A DNA stretch of 64,000 bases. Origin: Verrucomicrobiia bacterium. GTDB taxonomy: Bacteria > Verrucomicrobiota > Verrucomicrobiia > Opitutales > Cerasicoccaceae. Positions within the stretch are counted from its first letter, which is position 1. Each line of letters opens with the position of its first letter. Positions 1 through 9,640 of this stretch are shown one piece after another. Location of the stretch: contig JAUIHT010000003.1 of assembly GCA_030432235.1 (NCBI GenBank), positions 434,001 to 498,000 of the forward strand, given 5' to 3'. The translations under genes and the position numbers were made by a program. The notes beneath the pieces were generated by a model. The model ran no database searches and was not told where the DNA came from. It saw only the letters and a list, made by a program, of their open reading frames with translations.

Positions 1-207
1 GAGTCCGCCGGCAGCTTGGTGCATGCTCCAGAGTACCCGCAAAAGCTGCCCAGCGGCCTGGGCGCACGTCACGCCGCCGGAGCCGCTATTTCAATCGCCG
101 CCGATTGCATCGCCATCGTGGTCTCGGCCAGCACCGGTACCGTCAATCTCTTCCGCCGCGGTCAAATGCTCCCGCTCATCGAGCGCGCCGTCGGCAAGGA
201 AGTCTAA
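1..207 (+). CDS. Diadenylate cyclase, C-terminal part of the DAC domain (5' truncated)
   Basis: This reading frame is open from base 1, so the start lies outside the window; 68 residues and a TAA stop are visible. The segment GLGARHAAG followed by IAIVVSASTGTV and LFRRGQM resembles the end of the DisA_N/DAC fold, where a G(T/A)RH motif helps bind ATP and a V(V/S)SxxTG strand follows. Enzymes of this family condense two ATP into cyclic di-AMP, a second messenger for potassium and cell-wall balance. The protein ends soon after the domain, as in CdaA/DacA types, not in DisA, which carries DNA-binding domains behind it. The usual second Arg of RHR is Ala here. The assignment rests on this short fragment. 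Confidence 0.7.
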   Translation, partial: ESAGSLVHAPEYPQKLPSGLGARHAAGAAISIAADCIAIVVSASTGTVNLFRRGQMLPLIERAVGKEV

Positions 208-220
208 GCAGGGCAGCGGC

Positions 221-454
221 CTAATTCTTGCGCTTCAATTTCGCGTATACCAAAAAGCCAGACCCTAGCACCAGCCCGGCTGCTGCTCCATAGAGTGGAT
301 AAATAACGTAGCCACGCTTATATTCTTCTCTGCTGACCGGCTCTAAGCTTTTTTGGCCACTTGTGGTAAGCTCATCAAAGCCAGTTGCGTGTATTAACCC
401 AGAAACAGCCCCGGCAATCATAAAGGCGGCCAACGTGATTAACGTGGCTTTCAT
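221..454 (-). CDS. Small two-helix membrane protein at the end of the pst-phoU operon
   Basis: This 77-residue protein has no family I recognise. It has a hydrophobic stretch at about residues 5-23, a polar middle (about 24-50) and a second hydrophobic stretch at about 51-71, ending in a basic KLKRKN tail. This suggests two membrane passes with the tail in the cytoplasm. The start codon lies only 3 bases after the phoU stop, so it is almost certainly translated with the phosphate operon. A role in phosphate uptake or signalling is inference from position only. Confidence 0.6.
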   Translation of the reverse strand: MKATLITLAAFMIAGAVSGLIHATGFDELTTSGQKSLEPVSREEYKRGYVIYPLYGAAAGLVLGSGFLVYAKLKRKN

Positions 455-457
455 TGC

Positions 458-1138
458 CTACGAAGCTTCCAGCGAACGCTTGACGGCCTCGGTGTGGCGG
501 ATGTCGTCGCCTTCGAGCAGGTAGATGACTTCCTCGGCGATGTTGGTGGCGTGGTCGCCGATGCGCTCGAGACTCTTCGAGATAAAGATAAGCCCGATGG
601 CCATATCGACATCGACCTTGCCCGCCTGGGCGGCCTCGGTCAGCGCGTTATAGTTTTCACGGTTGAGATCATCCACGTCACGATCGCGATGAGGCACGGA
701 GTAGGCTTTTTCGATATCCTCGTCGATAAAGCTGTCGAGAGCGTCGCGAAGCTGCTCAAGCACCGCAGCGGCCATGGTCGGAATGCCGTGGAGCTGGCGC
801 GCGGGGCCTTCCTTGGCGATGCGCTCCACGCGCTTGGCAATGGAGGAGGCTTCGTCACCCACACGCTCGAGATCATGACAGGCTTTCATTGCCACCGTCA
901 GCAGGCGCAGATCAGAGGCTACGGGGGCGCGCAAAGAGATATAGCGGATGGCTTCGCTGTCGATCTGCTTTTCCAGTGCATCTACCTCGTCATCCATATG
1001 ACGGACGCGGCGCGCCACTTCCGGCTCGCTTGTTTCCAGCGAATGCACGGCGAATCGCACGAGGTCGACGGCCTTTTCCCCCATAAGGACAAGACTGTCG
1101 CGAATGCGATCCAAATCATTCTGATAAAAGGAACTCAT
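458..1138 (-). CDS. phoU: Phosphate-specific transport system regulator PhoU
   Basis: The 226-residue all-helical protein is the usual PhoU length. It shows the two similar three-helix repeats of the family, each with an acidic metal-binding motif: DEVDALEKQID near residue 50 and DRDVDDLNREN near 150. The repeat ends read RVGDEASSIAKR and RIGDHATNIAEE. PhoU connects the Pst transporter to the PhoR/PhoB system and represses the Pho regulon when phosphate is plentiful. It follows pstB by 96 bp on the same strand, the classical operon position. No phoB or phoR gene is in the window. Confidence 0.95.
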   Translation of the reverse strand: MSSFYQNDLDRIRDSLVLMGEKAVDLVRFAVHSLETSEPEVARRVRHMDDEVDALEKQIDSEAIRYISLRAPVASDLRLLTVAMKACHDLERVGDEASSIAKRVERIAKEGPARQLHGIPTMAAAVLEQLRDALDSFIDEDIEKAYSVPHRDRDVDDLNRENYNALTEAAQAGKVDVDMAIGLIFISKSLERIGDHATNIAEEVIYLLEGDDIRHTEAVKRSLEAS

Positions 1139-1234
1139 GTTACGAAAAAAAAGATGGCTGGTGATTTTTAGTATAGCTCATCATGCGCCGGTTTCCATTA
1201 GGAGCGATAAAATTAACAAAAAATTCCTGTGACA

Positions 1235-2044
1235 TTATCCGAACCGACCTGACACATACGCTTCCGTCTTGGGATCTTCGGGGTTCATAAAAATCTGTTC
1301 GGTCTCGCGATACTCCACCAAGCGACCCAGATAAAGAAAGGCTGTGCGGTCGGATACGCGGGCAGCCTGCTGCATGTTATGCGTAACCACAACGATGGTG
1401 TAATCGCGTTTAAGGTAATGAATAAGCTCCTCGATTTTCCCTGTCGCCACCGGGTCCAGAGCCGAGCAAGGCTCGTCCATCAGAATAACCTCGGGCTCGT
1501 TAGCGATGGCCCGCGCGATGCACAACCGCTGTTGCTGACCACCGGACAGGCTCAACGCGCTGGTGTGTAGCCGGTCCCGCACTTCATCCCAGAGTGCCGC
1601 GCGTCTCAGGCTGGACTCCACCGCCTCGTCCAGAACGCCTTTGCGCTTTTCTCCGGATACCCGTAAGCCGTACGCCACGTTTTCGTAAACCGACTTGGGG
1701 AAGGGGTTCGACTTTTGGAAAACCATCCCGATGCGACGACGCAGGGAAATGACCTCCTGGGCCGGGTCGTAAATGCTCTTCCCGTGCAGCAGGATGTCGC
1801 CACTGTGATGCGTTTCCTGCACGAGGTCGTTCATGCGGTTCAGGCAACGAATGAGCGTGGACTTGCCGCAGCCGGACGGCCCGATGAGCGCCGTGACCTG
1901 GCGCGGCATGATGGCCATATTCAGGTCGAAGAGTACTTGGTTTTCACCGTACCAGAAGCTGTAATCGCCCTTCACCTCGATGATGGGCCGGGCCTCGGAT
2001 TTATCGGAGGCTTGGGGGGCAAGGACTGACACGGGTGTGGGCAT
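1235..2044 (-). CDS. pstB: Phosphate ABC transporter ATP-binding protein PstB
   Basis: This is the 269-residue ATPase of the high-affinity phosphate importer. Walker [10 protein letters not shown] is at residues 55-63, the Q-loop is near [11 protein letters not shown], the ABC signature LSGGQQQ is at 166-172 and Walker B VILMDEP at 186-192. The reading frame is open further upstream, but the ATG at 2044 is preferred because it overlaps the pstA stop codon (TGATG), a typical coupling arrangement, and gives the normal PstB N-terminus. The usual Walker B neighbour is kept as EPCSALDP. The C-terminal [16 protein letters not shown] is typical of PstB. Confidence 0.96.
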   Translation of the reverse strand: MPTPVSVLAPQASDKSEARPIIEVKGDYSFWYGENQVLFDLNMAIMPRQVTALIGPSGCGKSTLIRCLNRMNDLVQETHHSGDILLHGKSIYDPAQEVISLRRRIGMVFQKSNPFPKSVYENVAYGLRVSGEKRKGVLDEAVESSLRRAALWDEVRDRLHTSALSLSGGQQQRLCIARAIANEPEVILMDEPCSALDPVATGKIEELIHYLKRDYTIVVVTHNMQQAARVSDRTAFLYLGRLVEYRETEQIFMNPEDPKTEAYVSGRFG

Positions 2045-3675
2045 CAGAAAGTTTCGGCAGTATAGCGACGGCGCATGTAATCGCGCATCAGGATGGCGCC
2101 GACGTTCAGGACAACCACCAGCAGAATCAACAGCAAAGTGGTCGCGTAAACCATGGGCATGGCCGCCTCGGAGTCCGGCGTGAGGAAGCCCAGTGAATAG
2201 ATGTGGTAGCCCATGTGCATGAACTTCCGGTCGAGATGGAACCACGGCACGACGCCGTCGAAGGGCAAATCTGGCGCGAAGGCCACCACCCCTACCAGCA
2301 TCAACGGCGCAACCTCACCCGCCGCTCGGGCTACGGCCAGGATCAGCCCCGTCAACATCCCGGGGGCGCTGGCCGGCAGCACGACGCGCCGCAGCGTCTG
2401 CCAGTGGGAAGCCCCGCAGGCCAGGGAGGCCTCGCGCATGCCCTTCGGGAAGGCTGCCAGGGATTCCTCCGTCGCCACGATGACCACCGGCACGGTCAGC
2501 AGGGCCAGCGTGAGCGCCGCCCACAGGATACCGCCGGTGCCAAATGTCGGCGCGGGCAGCTTGTCGGCGAAGAATAGGCTGTCGATGGTGCCGCCGAGGA
2601 AGTACACGAAAAAGCCCAGCCCGAAGACACCGTAGACAATGGACGGCACGCCCGCCAGATTACTCACGGCAATACGCACGGCATGCACGATGGGGCCCGG
2701 CCGGGCATATTCGCGCAGGTAAACCGCCGCCACTACACCCAGCGGCATGACCAGCACGCTCATCAAAAGCGTTAGCACAAAGGTACCGACAATGACCGGG
2801 AAAATGCCGCCCTCGGTATTACCCTCGCGGGGATCCTCGGCCAGGAAGCGCCAAAAACGCGCTCCGAAGATAGCCAGCTTCTCAAAGGTATTGAGCGCAT
2901 TGGGCTGATAAACTCTGAGGATTTCGCCAAGCGTCTGCTCGCGCTCCTCGCCTGAGAGGAGGCGATACCGCAAATGCGCTGCCTGCAAGCCATGGCGTAG
3001 CACCTGTAATTCCCTGGCCAGTTGCTCGTGCTCGTTTTCCAGGGCATGCTGTTGGCTCTGCAGCTCCGGCGAAGCCCCGGCACTGACGCCCTCGCGCCGC
3101 AGCAACTCGATCTGGCGGTTGAGCGAGGCGATTTCATTGCGCTCCAGATGCTGAATCTCCCGGCGCATGCCCTCATTGCGCGCCAACGCTTCATTCAGGC
3201 GACTCGAAAAGTCCGGTGCCTCAGCGGATACCTCCTTGCCGCTGGGCAGGATGAGCGCAAGAGGCTCCATGATGGCGTCCCCTCGGCTGGTGCGCTCGGC
3301 TACGTAAACCGTGGATGGGAGAGACTGGCTCTCCACCTCCTCGACCGGCAGGTAGTGGAATTTGTCCCCCATGACGTCCGCGCTGCCGAGAAACAAGTAC
3401 AACTCATTCTCACTGCCGGCTGCGTTTTCCACCGCACGCGTATCCAGGATGATAGCGCCAAAAGTGGTGCGCCCACCCGGCCCGGCCGTGCTGTCCTCAC
3501 GCAGTTGAAGCAGCGTCACATCGCGTGGCCAAAAAACCGCCACGCCGTTGGCCAGGATGACCGCCAACAGCAGGAAGACCATAACGATGCCCACCGCCAA
3601 GCCCGTGCCGAGCAACCAGATGGGCAGCTCCACGCGCGAACGTTTTCCGGGGCGGACTGTGCTCTCTTCCGACAT
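2044..3675 (-). CDS. pstA: Phosphate ABC transporter permease PstA, long form with coiled-coil insert
   Basis: At 543 residues this permease is far longer than E. coli PstA (about 300). A transmembrane helix at about 18-44 is followed by some 250 extracytoplasmic residues. These include a charged coiled-coil at roughly 165-250, rich in Glu, Arg, Leu and Gln. The membrane domain starts near residue 290 and contains the ATPase-docking loop [23 protein letters not shown]. Long PstA forms also occur in some proteobacteria. The gene is coupled to pstC and pstB by one-base TGATG overlaps on both sides. What the extracytoplasmic coiled-coil does is not known to me. Confidence 0.93.
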   Translation of the reverse strand: MSEESTVRPGKRSRVELPIWLLGTGLAVGIVMVFLLLAVILANGVAVFWPRDVTLLQLREDSTAGPGGRTTFGAIILDTRAVENAAGSENELYLFLGSADVMGDKFHYLPVEEVESQSLPSTVYVAERTSRGDAIMEPLALILPSGKEVSAEAPDFSSRLNEALARNEGMRREIQHLERNEIASLNRQIELLRREGVSAGASPELQSQQHALENEHEQLARELQVLRHGLQAAHLRYRLLSGEEREQTLGEILRVYQPNALNTFEKLAIFGARFWRFLAEDPREGNTEGGIFPVIVGTFVLTLLMSVLVMPLGVVAAVYLREYARPGPIVHAVRIAVSNLAGVPSIVYGVFGLGFFVYFLGGTIDSLFFADKLPAPTFGTGGILWAALTLALLTVPVVIVATEESLAAFPKGMREASLACGASHWQTLRRVVLPASAPGMLTGLILAVARAAGEVAPLMLVGVVAFAPDLPFDGVVPWFHLDRKFMHMGYHIYSLGFLTPDSEAAMPMVYATTLLLILLVVVLNVGAILMRDYMRRRYTAETF

Positions 3676-5951
3676 CAGGGTGTGCTTTGATAACGTTGGC
3701 GGATGCGCTCACGGGTGATTTCCGCCAGGGTGTTGACGGCAAAGGTCATGATGAAAAGCAGCATGGCCCCGAGGAAAAGCGTACGGTAAAGCGTCCCCTG
3801 GAAGGGCGCTTCGGGCAACTCCACCGCGATATTGGCGGCGAGGGTGCGCATGCCGGAGAAGAGGTTGAAGTCCGTCAGCGGCGTGTTGCCGGTGGCCATG
3901 ACCACGATCATGGTCTCGCCGACCGCCCGGCCCAGGCCGATCATCAGTGCTGAGAATATCCCGGGCAGCGCCATCGGCAGAACGATGCGGCGGGCGGTCT
4001 CCCAGCGTCCGGCCCCCAGGGCCAGTGAACCCGAGACCAGCGACTGCGGCACGTTCGCCATGGCGTCCTCCGAGAGCGTGAAGATGATGGGGATGACCGC
4101 GAAGCCCATCATGAAGCCGACCACCAGGGCGTTGCGTTGCTCGAACTGCATGCCGAGGCTCTCCTGCCACCACAGGCGAAAATCTGCCACGGACTGGCCC
4201 GTGGCCGGGTCCGAAACGGTAAAAAAGAGCTTCTCCGCAAAAGGCCCCAGCCACCAACCCAGGGCAAAAACGGTCACCACCAGCGGAATCATCGGCAGGA
4301 ACTCGCACCCCTGCGGCAGGATGTCACGCAGGCGGGGCGGCAGGCGATGCCACACCAGACCCGCCATCACCGCCGACAGCGGGATAAACACCAGGCCAAG
4401 CAAGACCGAGGGGATGTGGCTTTCGATCAGCGGCGCCAGCCAGAGCGCGGCCAGAAAGCCCAACACCACGGACGGCAGCGAGGCCATGATTTCCATGGCG
4501 GGCTTGACCACCCGGCGCACCCGGGCCGTGAGAAACTGCGCCGAGTACAGCGCCGCCGTCAGGGCCACCGGCACCGCAAACAACATGGCGTAGAGCGTGC
4601 CCTTGAGCGTCCCGGTGATGAGCGGGATCAGGGACAGCTTCGGCTCGAAGTCGTCCCCGCCTCCGGTCGATTGCCAGATGTAACGGTCCTCGGATTGCCC
4701 CTCGTAGCGCACTTTGCCGAAGAACCCAGTAAAGCTGGCCTCCGGGTGCGGATCGTCGAGGGCAAAGCTGCGCAGGCGATTGTCCTCGCTGAGGAAAAGC
4801 AGGTTTTTATAACGCGAGCCGATAAGGCCGAAACGCGGCTCGAAGGGCAGCGTGTCCCGCCACAGTTGCGCCCCGGTCGTGCCATAGCGCAGGGACACGC
4901 TGTCACCGCTACCCACGAGGAAGACGCGGTTGCGCACACTGGCCGCGAACAAAGTCGGGGAACCGGGCAAAGACTGCAGCTCCCGCGCAAGATCGTAAGC
5001 CACCTGCCCGCTGGCCTCTTCCAGCGCGGGGCTGAAGAGCTTCAACTGCCCTTGTGGACTACCGAAAACCACGGAGCGACGCCCTGCCAACCAGTCCATG
5101 GAGGCGATTTTCTCATCGGGGAACGGACGAAAACTCTGGATGAGCTCCAAGCCCCCGGTGCGCCTCAGGAAAACATCCACCACCCCGCTATCATCAGCCA
5201 CCAGCATGGTATCGGCATGCCCGCCCACCAGCACATGAGTTGGACGGCCGCTCAACTGCAAGGTCAGATCCCGTGAATCGGCCTGCTGCCAATCTCCGGC
5301 GCTGAGCAACCCGACCTTGCGCTGGTAGGAGGTGACGCGCAACCGGATACCGCCCGTGCTGCTCTCAATCGTGGCCAGCAGGCCCTGACGTTCGGTCTGG
5401 TCAAAATCCAGGGCATGGATGACGCCTTCGGCGCCGGAGTTGATGCTCGCGACACTTTCCAGCGCCACCCGCACGCCTTCCCTTTGGCCGTGCTCATCAA
5501 ACTCCGGCTGATAGGCAACCTGCTGAATCAGGCATTCGCCCGTCTCCAGTGCCAGGCCGGCCATCTCCCGGTCCTGATGGTAGGCCCAGGCCGTAGGCGA
5601 GGCCTTCCCGAGCGCTTCCGGGCGCAAGACATGAGGCGGGCTTGCATCGTTGAGATTGAAAAAGTGAAAGTCGCCGTCCCGCGTCATGAGGAAGGGGAAC
5701 TCGGTCCACTCATCCACCCCCAGCAGGACGTAGCCGGCGGATTCGACGGAGCGTTCGTGGAGCGGTTTCACCTTGGCCCCCTGAAAAAGCGGGAATACCT
5801 GCACCACGATGAACACCAGAATACCGAACACCATCAGCAGAATGGCAGAACCGCCGACACGAAAGGCCACCGCCGCGATACGGTCGCTCCGCAACGTGAC
5901 AGGGCGCACCTCGAAGCGTCTGCGTTGACTGCTCTTCCGGTTATCCATCAA
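3675..5951 (-). CDS. pstC: Phosphate ABC transporter permease PstC, long form with periplasmic beta-rich domain
   Basis: This 758-residue permease has one transmembrane helix at about 28-58. An extracytoplasmic region of about 370 residues follows, with recurring beta-strand patterns like a WD40/PQQ-type propeller. The permease domain is at about 430-758. The docking loop GSLALGAGRWETARRIVLPMALPG and the following GRAVGETMIVVM mark it as PstC. The large extra domain parallels the long PstC of pseudomonads. It pairs with the long PstA, so the two may form a shared periplasmic assembly, which is inference. It starts 78 bp after pstS ends, and its stop overlaps the pstA start. Confidence 0.93.
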   Translation of the reverse strand: MMDNRKSSQRRRFEVRPVTLRSDRIAAVAFRVGGSAILLMVFGILVFIVVQVFPLFQGAKVKPLHERSVESAGYVLLGVDEWTEFPFLMTRDGDFHFFNLNDASPPHVLRPEALGKASPTAWAYHQDREMAGLALETGECLIQQVAYQPEFDEHGQREGVRVALESVASINSGAEGVIHALDFDQTERQGLLATIESSTGGIRLRVTSYQRKVGLLSAGDWQQADSRDLTLQLSGRPTHVLVGGHADTMLVADDSGVVDVFLRRTGGLELIQSFRPFPDEKIASMDWLAGRRSVVFGSPQGQLKLFSPALEEASGQVAYDLARELQSLPGSPTLFAASVRNRVFLVGSGDSVSLRYGTTGAQLWRDTLPFEPRFGLIGSRYKNLLFLSEDNRLRSFALDDPHPEASFTGFFGKVRYEGQSEDRYIWQSTGGGDDFEPKLSLIPLITGTLKGTLYAMLFAVPVALTAALYSAQFLTARVRRVVKPAMEIMASLPSVVLGFLAALWLAPLIESHIPSVLLGLVFIPLSAVMAGLVWHRLPPRLRDILPQGCEFLPMIPLVVTVFALGWWLGPFAEKLFFTVSDPATGQSVADFRLWWQESLGMQFEQRNALVVGFMMGFAVIPIIFTLSEDAMANVPQSLVSGSLALGAGRWETARRIVLPMALPGIFSALMIGLGRAVGETMIVVMATGNTPLTDFNLFSGMRTLAANIAVELPEAPFQGTLYRTLFLGAMLLFIMTFAVNTLAEITRERIRQRYQSTP

Positions 5952-6029
5952 TAAAAGGTCGAGCTTGGCGGATTTACGCCCGATGACAAGGCGGCTCTCC
6001 GTTACGAAAAGGTCATGCCCGCACGCGAA

Positions 6030-7019
6030 TCAATGATCCACGGCGGCGAGAAATTCCCCGGCAGCCTCGGCCGGCACCGGATAATAGCCATCTTTGAGCA
6101 CGATTTCCTGACCCTCCCGGGAGAAAATGAAACGCACGAACTCCAGCGTCAGCGGGTCCATGGGCGCGTTGGGCGGCTTGTTCACGTAAAGGTAGAGAAA
6201 GCGGGCCAGCGGATACTCCCCGCTGAGGCAGTTCTCGTAGGTGGGTTTGACGAACTCGCCGTCCTCCGCGGCGATGGCCAGGCTCTTGACGCCGGAAGTG
6301 CGGTAGCCGATGCCTCCGTATCCCAGCCCATAGCGATCCACCGCCACTCCCTGGACCACGGCAGAGGTGCCAGGCTGCTCCTTCACCGTCTCGCGGAAGT
6401 CGCCTTCCATCAGCACGAACTCCTTGAAGAAGCCGTAAGTCCCGCTGGCGCTGTTGCGCCCGAAAAGGCTGACGCGGCGGCGCGCGTAGTCACTGCCCAA
6501 ACCGAGCTCGCCCCAGGTATTGATAGAGGCGCCGTTGCGATGGAAAGTGCTGGAAAAAAGCCCGTCGAGCTGGTCGAGGGTCAGGCCCTCGACGGGGTTA
6601 TCCTTGTGGGTGAAGAGCGCGAGCGAGTCGATAGCGATGATGATCCGGGTGGGCTTGTAGCCGTAGCGCTCCTCGAAAGCGATGATTTCGGTGGCCTTCA
6701 TCTCACGACTCATGGGGCCGATCTGTGCCGTGCCCTTGATCAGCGCGGGCGGCGCGGTGGAGGAGCCTTTGCCCTCGATCTGGAAAGTCACGCTCGGGTA
6801 AATCTCCTGAAAGGCCTCGGCCCAGAGCGCCATCATGTTGTGCAGCGTGTCCGAGCCGGTCGAAGTCAGCGTGCCGTAAACCCCCGGAACCTTCTCATAG
6901 CTAGGCAGAAAGGAGAAATCCATCGTCTCCAGATTCTCGGATCGCGCAACGGACATCCACATAAAGAGGATTCCAATGAACAGCAGGATCTGCCGAAAAG
7001 AGAAGCGAAAGGATTGCAT
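6030..7019 (-). CDS. pstS: Phosphate-binding protein PstS
   Basis: This 329-residue periplasmic solute-binding protein captures phosphate for the Pst importer. An N-terminal signal sequence (hydrophobic at about 10-24, cleavage near SVARS) precedes the mature domain. Phosphate-site motifs typical of PstS are visible: GSDTLHNMM, GKGSSTA, QIGPMSREM and GRNSASGTYGFF. The gene leads the operon and has a PHO-box-like direct repeat 37-54 bp upstream. The leader looks short and lacks a strong ribosome-binding site. There is no lipobox, so it is probably soluble. Confidence 0.94.
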   Translation of the reverse strand: MQSFRFSFRQILLFIGILFMWMSVARSENLETMDFSFLPSYEKVPGVYGTLTSTGSDTLHNMMALWAEAFQEIYPSVTFQIEGKGSSTAPPALIKGTAQIGPMSREMKATEIIAFEERYGYKPTRIIIAIDSLALFTHKDNPVEGLTLDQLDGLFSSTFHRNGASINTWGELGLGSDYARRRVSLFGRNSASGTYGFFKEFVLMEGDFRETVKEQPGTSAVVQGVAVDRYGLGYGGIGYRTSGVKSLAIAAEDGEFVKPTYENCLSGEYPLARFLYLYVNKPPNAPMDPLTLEFVRFIFSREGQEIVLKDGYYPVPAEAAGEFLAAVDH

Positions 7020-7055
7020 TAATATGAGCGGAACCGCCCACCATACCGTACTAAT

Positions 7056-7073
7056 GTTACAATTTCGTGACGG
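7056..7073 (-). promoter_or_regulatory. PHO-box-like site upstream of pstS
   Basis: Read on the minus strand, two 7-bp half sites lie 11 bp apart: CCGTCAC, a 4-bp GAAA spacer, and TTGTAAC. Each matches the PhoB half site CTGTCA(T/C) at five of seven positions. Ten bases downstream there is a TATGGT that could act as the -10 element, followed by a leader of about 20 nt to the pstS ATG. Spacing and target gene fit PhoB-activated promoters, in which the box replaces the -35. PhoB itself is not in the window. Confidence 0.5.
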
Positions 7074-7078
7074 CCCGG

Positions 7079-7765
7079 TTAATTGACAGCAAAGCTCGCA
7101 GGTGGTTCACAATTAAAGAGATCCTGCCCCAGGGCCACCAGATCCGGGTAAACGCCAGCCGGGGCTGGGTCCGTAAGCGCTCTTAATTCGTCCAGACTGT
7201 GGCTACCCGTGGCCACCAGATAGGCCGGCAGCGCCCCGGCTTCCGCCGCCGCGAGGTCAAAAGGCGAGTCGCCGATGAGAATGGTCGTCTCGACCTCCGC
7301 ACCGACTTTTTCCATGGCGTAGCGGGTAAACTCCGGGTCCGGCTTCTTCCACTCGGTATCCATCGTGCCAATGGTAGCGTCGAGGTACTTATCCAGGCCC
7401 AGGTGGGTCATGATTTTTCGCGAAGGCTCACCGCGCTTGTTGGTGAAGACGGCCTGCTTGATGCCCTTCTCGTGCAGCGCCTTTAACAGCCACTCGACAC
7501 CCGGCATCAGGTACAGGTCTTCGAACATAATCTCGTCAAAATGCGCCCGGAAGAGCCGCACCGCTTCCTCGACGAGTTCTTTCGAGCCGATGAGACGCTC
7601 CATCGTAATCGGCACGGAGCCGCCCACGGTGGCGCGCACCTTGTCGTAATCCGCCGGCGGCAATCCGAGCTGCTCCTGCGCGTAGACGTAGCAGCGGTAG
7701 ATCGTCTGGAAATGATCGATCAGCGTCCCATCAAGGTCGAAAAGCACGGTGCGGATAGCTGGCAT
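7079..7765 (-). CDS. HAD-superfamily phosphatase, phosphoglycolate-phosphatase-like
   Basis: The 228-residue protein has all four HAD motifs: DLDGTLID at residues 10-17 (Asp10 nucleophile, Asp12), the Thr motif in VFTNKRG, Lys in KKPDPEF and the acidic motif IGDSPFD. The alpha-helical cap between motifs I and II places it with Gph/PpaX-type subclass I hydrolases acting on small phosphate esters, possibly 2-phosphoglycolate. The ATG at 7765 was chosen because it gives the standard short N-terminus before motif I. The frame is open upstream, but through a repeat. The substrate cannot be read from sequence. Confidence 0.85.
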   Translation of the reverse strand: MPAIRTVLFDLDGTLIDHFQTIYRCYVYAQEQLGLPPADYDKVRATVGGSVPITMERLIGSKELVEEAVRLFRAHFDEIMFEDLYLMPGVEWLLKALHEKGIKQAVFTNKRGEPSRKIMTHLGLDKYLDATIGTMDTEWKKPDPEFTRYAMEKVGAEVETTILIGDSPFDLAAAEAGALPAYLVATGSHSLDELRALTDPAPAGVYPDLVALGQDLFNCEPPASFAVN

Positions 7766-7825
7766 AGCCCGCCAAGCAAGCACGCACGGTGCCACCGGGT
7801 CAAGCGAATCGCAAGCAAGGGGGCA

Positions 7826-7878
7826 CAGGCATTGTCCAGTGCGGTCACGCACCGCGGGTCTGGGGCGCGTAGCCCCAG
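7826..7878 (-). repeat. Stop-codon-associated two-hairpin repeat, copy A (rearranged)
   Basis: Read on the minus strand, it lies just after the metallopeptidase stop codon (7893-7895). A hairpin CTGGGGC-tacgc-GCCCCAG (7860-7878) comes first, followed by the shared core GTGCGTGACCGCAC and then tGGACAATG. The other four copies in this window have the GTGCG hairpin first and the GGGGC hairpin second. The core is otherwise the same. Confidence 0.7.
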
Positions 7879-7892
7879 GTCGTGAGTCAGCC

Positions 7893-9098
7893 TCACATCG
7901 TCCCCACGAGTTTGATTCCCTCGGAACGGTAGTCGCGCTGCATGTCATCAAAAAGCTCATCGTAGGTGCGCCCGGCGAGGAGGATTTCGTCGAAGCGCTT
8001 GCGGGCAGCGTTCCACTCGGGCATGGTCTCAACGCCCTCGAAGACGCGCAAGGCCTCCCAGAGGTGACGCCCGTCGCCGTCGAGGTGCGCGAAGTAGTAG
8101 GTTAGCAAAAAGGCGCTGGCATACTGCCGGTTCAAGGCGAAGGCATCCGTACCGAAGTTGGCGTTCCAATCCGCACCGCTCATGGTCATGAGCTTCTCCG
8201 GGGAGACGATAGTGAATTCATCCGTCGCACCGGTCTTCGCCTGCAAAGCTTCGTCCGGTTCGAGGTCGCCGAAGTCGAAGATGCCGCGCTTGTAGGGCAC
8301 CGACTCGATGTAGACCGCGAAGCCCTCGATGAGCCAGACCGGCAGCCGGTACATCCAGTCATGCTGCACCTGATGGGTGATTTCGTGAATCAGCGTGCCG
8401 TGCCCCGCCTGACTGTCGAGCGTCACACCGGTGGACGATTTTTTCACGCCCAGGCTCGCCATCGGCACCAGAATGACGCGGTCGCGCGGCGAATAGGTCC
8501 CGGCACTACCCGGAATGCCGCCAGCCATTTCGAATCCCTCAAGCTGGTCAAACAGCCGGACCGTGTAGCCGTCCTTGGGGGCCTCGATGCCCCAGTCCAG
8601 CGGGGTGGCACGCACGGCGTTATAGGTGGCCTCGAAAACCTCCGCAAACTCCGCCACGACCTTGCGGGCCAGCTTGATATCAGAGGTATAAGAAAAATGC
8701 CCGGCGCGGTAACGGTACACGCCGGTGTCGTTGTTCTCCTCCAAAATCTCTACCTCGAAATCGCCCGGCGCTTCAACCTTGTCCGGCCAGACCAAGCCGC
8801 CCTCCGGAAAGCCGCCCGCGCCTTCAACCACATAAGGGCCGGCTGGACTGGCTTCCTTTTCGAGCCCAGCGACATAGGCTTGGTCAGCCTCGCTGAGACT
8901 TTCCAGCGGAATGGTGAACACGCGCCAGTCCGAAACACGGCGCACCACCACGCTGTCACCCTCTACCCGCACGAGCTCAGCGTTCAGCTCACGGCCGTCG
9001 GTGCTCGTCCAGGTACGTGACTCCGCCGCAAAGCACGACACGGCCAGCAACAGGAGCAGGCAGATGGCGAGTTGACCTCGATGGGGAAAGCGGTTCAC
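7893..9098 (-). CDS. Secreted gluzincin-type metallopeptidase with N-terminal SHD1 domain
   Basis: The 401-residue protein begins with a signal peptide (hydrophobic at 10-24, ending in SCFAAES). Residues about 28-80 form an SHD1-like module ([20 protein letters not shown], then the [14 protein letters not shown] ending). This module is common in secreted proteins of the Planctomycetes-Verrucomicrobia group. HEITH at 238-242 and Glu258 in WLIEGFA form the zinc site of gluzincin peptidases, HExxH followed by a downstream Glu. Substrate and true activity are unknown. It is divergent from purE, with the two starts only 24 bp apart. Confidence 0.75.
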   Translation of the reverse strand: MNRFPHRGQLAICLLLLLAVSCFAAESRTWTSTDGRELNAELVRVEGDSVVVRRVSDWRVFTIPLESLSEADQAYVAGLEKEASPAGPYVVEGAGGFPEGGLVWPDKVEAPGDFEVEILEENNDTGVYRYRAGHFSYTSDIKLARKVVAEFAEVFEATYNAVRATPLDWGIEAPKDGYTVRLFDQLEGFEMAGGIPGSAGTYSPRDRVILVPMASLGVKKSSTGVTLDSQAGHGTLIHEITHQVQHDWMYRLPVWLIEGFAVYIESVPYKRGIFDFGDLEPDEALQAKTGATDEFTIVSPEKLMTMSGADWNANFGTDAFALNRQYASAFLLTYYFAHLDGDGRHLWEALRVFEGVETMPEWNAARKRFDEILLAGRTYDELFDDMQRDYRSEGIKLVGTM

Positions 9099-9122
9099 TG
9101 TGAAAGGACTTTAAGTCGCGCC

Positions 9123-9632
9123 ATGCCAAAGAAAAGCCAGGAATCCACCAAACCCCGCGTCGGCATCATCATGGGAAGCATCTCCGACTGGGAGACCATG
9201 CAGCACGCCGCCGAAACGCTGACCGCGCTCAAGGTGCCTTTCGAGAAGGAAATCGTCAGCGCCCACCGCACACCCGACCGCATGGCAGACTATGCGAAGT
9301 CCGCCGAGAAACGAGGCATCCAGGTGATAATTGCCGGGGCTGGCGGGGCCGCTCACCTGCCCGGCATGACCGCCGCCATGACGCACCTGCCTGTCTTCGG
9401 CGTACCGGTGCAATCCAAGGCGCTTTCCGGCATGGACTCTTTACTCTCGATTGTGCAGATGCCCGCCGGGGTGCCAGTTCCCACCCTTGCCATCGGCAAA
9501 GCTGGCGCCACCAATGCCGCGCTCAGTGCCGCCGCAGTGCTCGCTTTGCAGGACAAAGCCATCCGTAGCACCCTTATCGCCTTCCGCAAAAAGCAGACCG
9601 CCAAAGTCGAGGCTATGGCCCTGCCGGAGTAG
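9123..9632 (+). CDS. purE: N5-carboxyaminoimidazole ribonucleotide mutase PurE
   Basis: At 169 residues this is a full-length class I PurE, which converts N5-CAIR to CAIR in purine synthesis. Visible signatures are [13 protein letters not shown], the active-site [11 protein letters not shown], the loop [12 protein letters not shown], and [26 protein letters not shown]. The ATG at 9123 was chosen over an upstream in-frame ATG at 9072 because the latter would extend into the neighbouring signal-peptide gene and adds no family sequence. The partner purK is not nearby. Confidence 0.96.
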   Translation: MPKKSQESTKPRVGIIMGSISDWETMQHAAETLTALKVPFEKEIVSAHRTPDRMADYAKSAEKRGIQVIIAGAGGAAHLPGMTAAMTHLPVFGVPVQSKALSGMDSLLSIVQMPAGVPVPTLAIGKAGATNAALSAAAVLALQDKAIRSTLIAFRKKQTAKVEAMALPE

Positions 9633-9640
9633 GATTGTAT

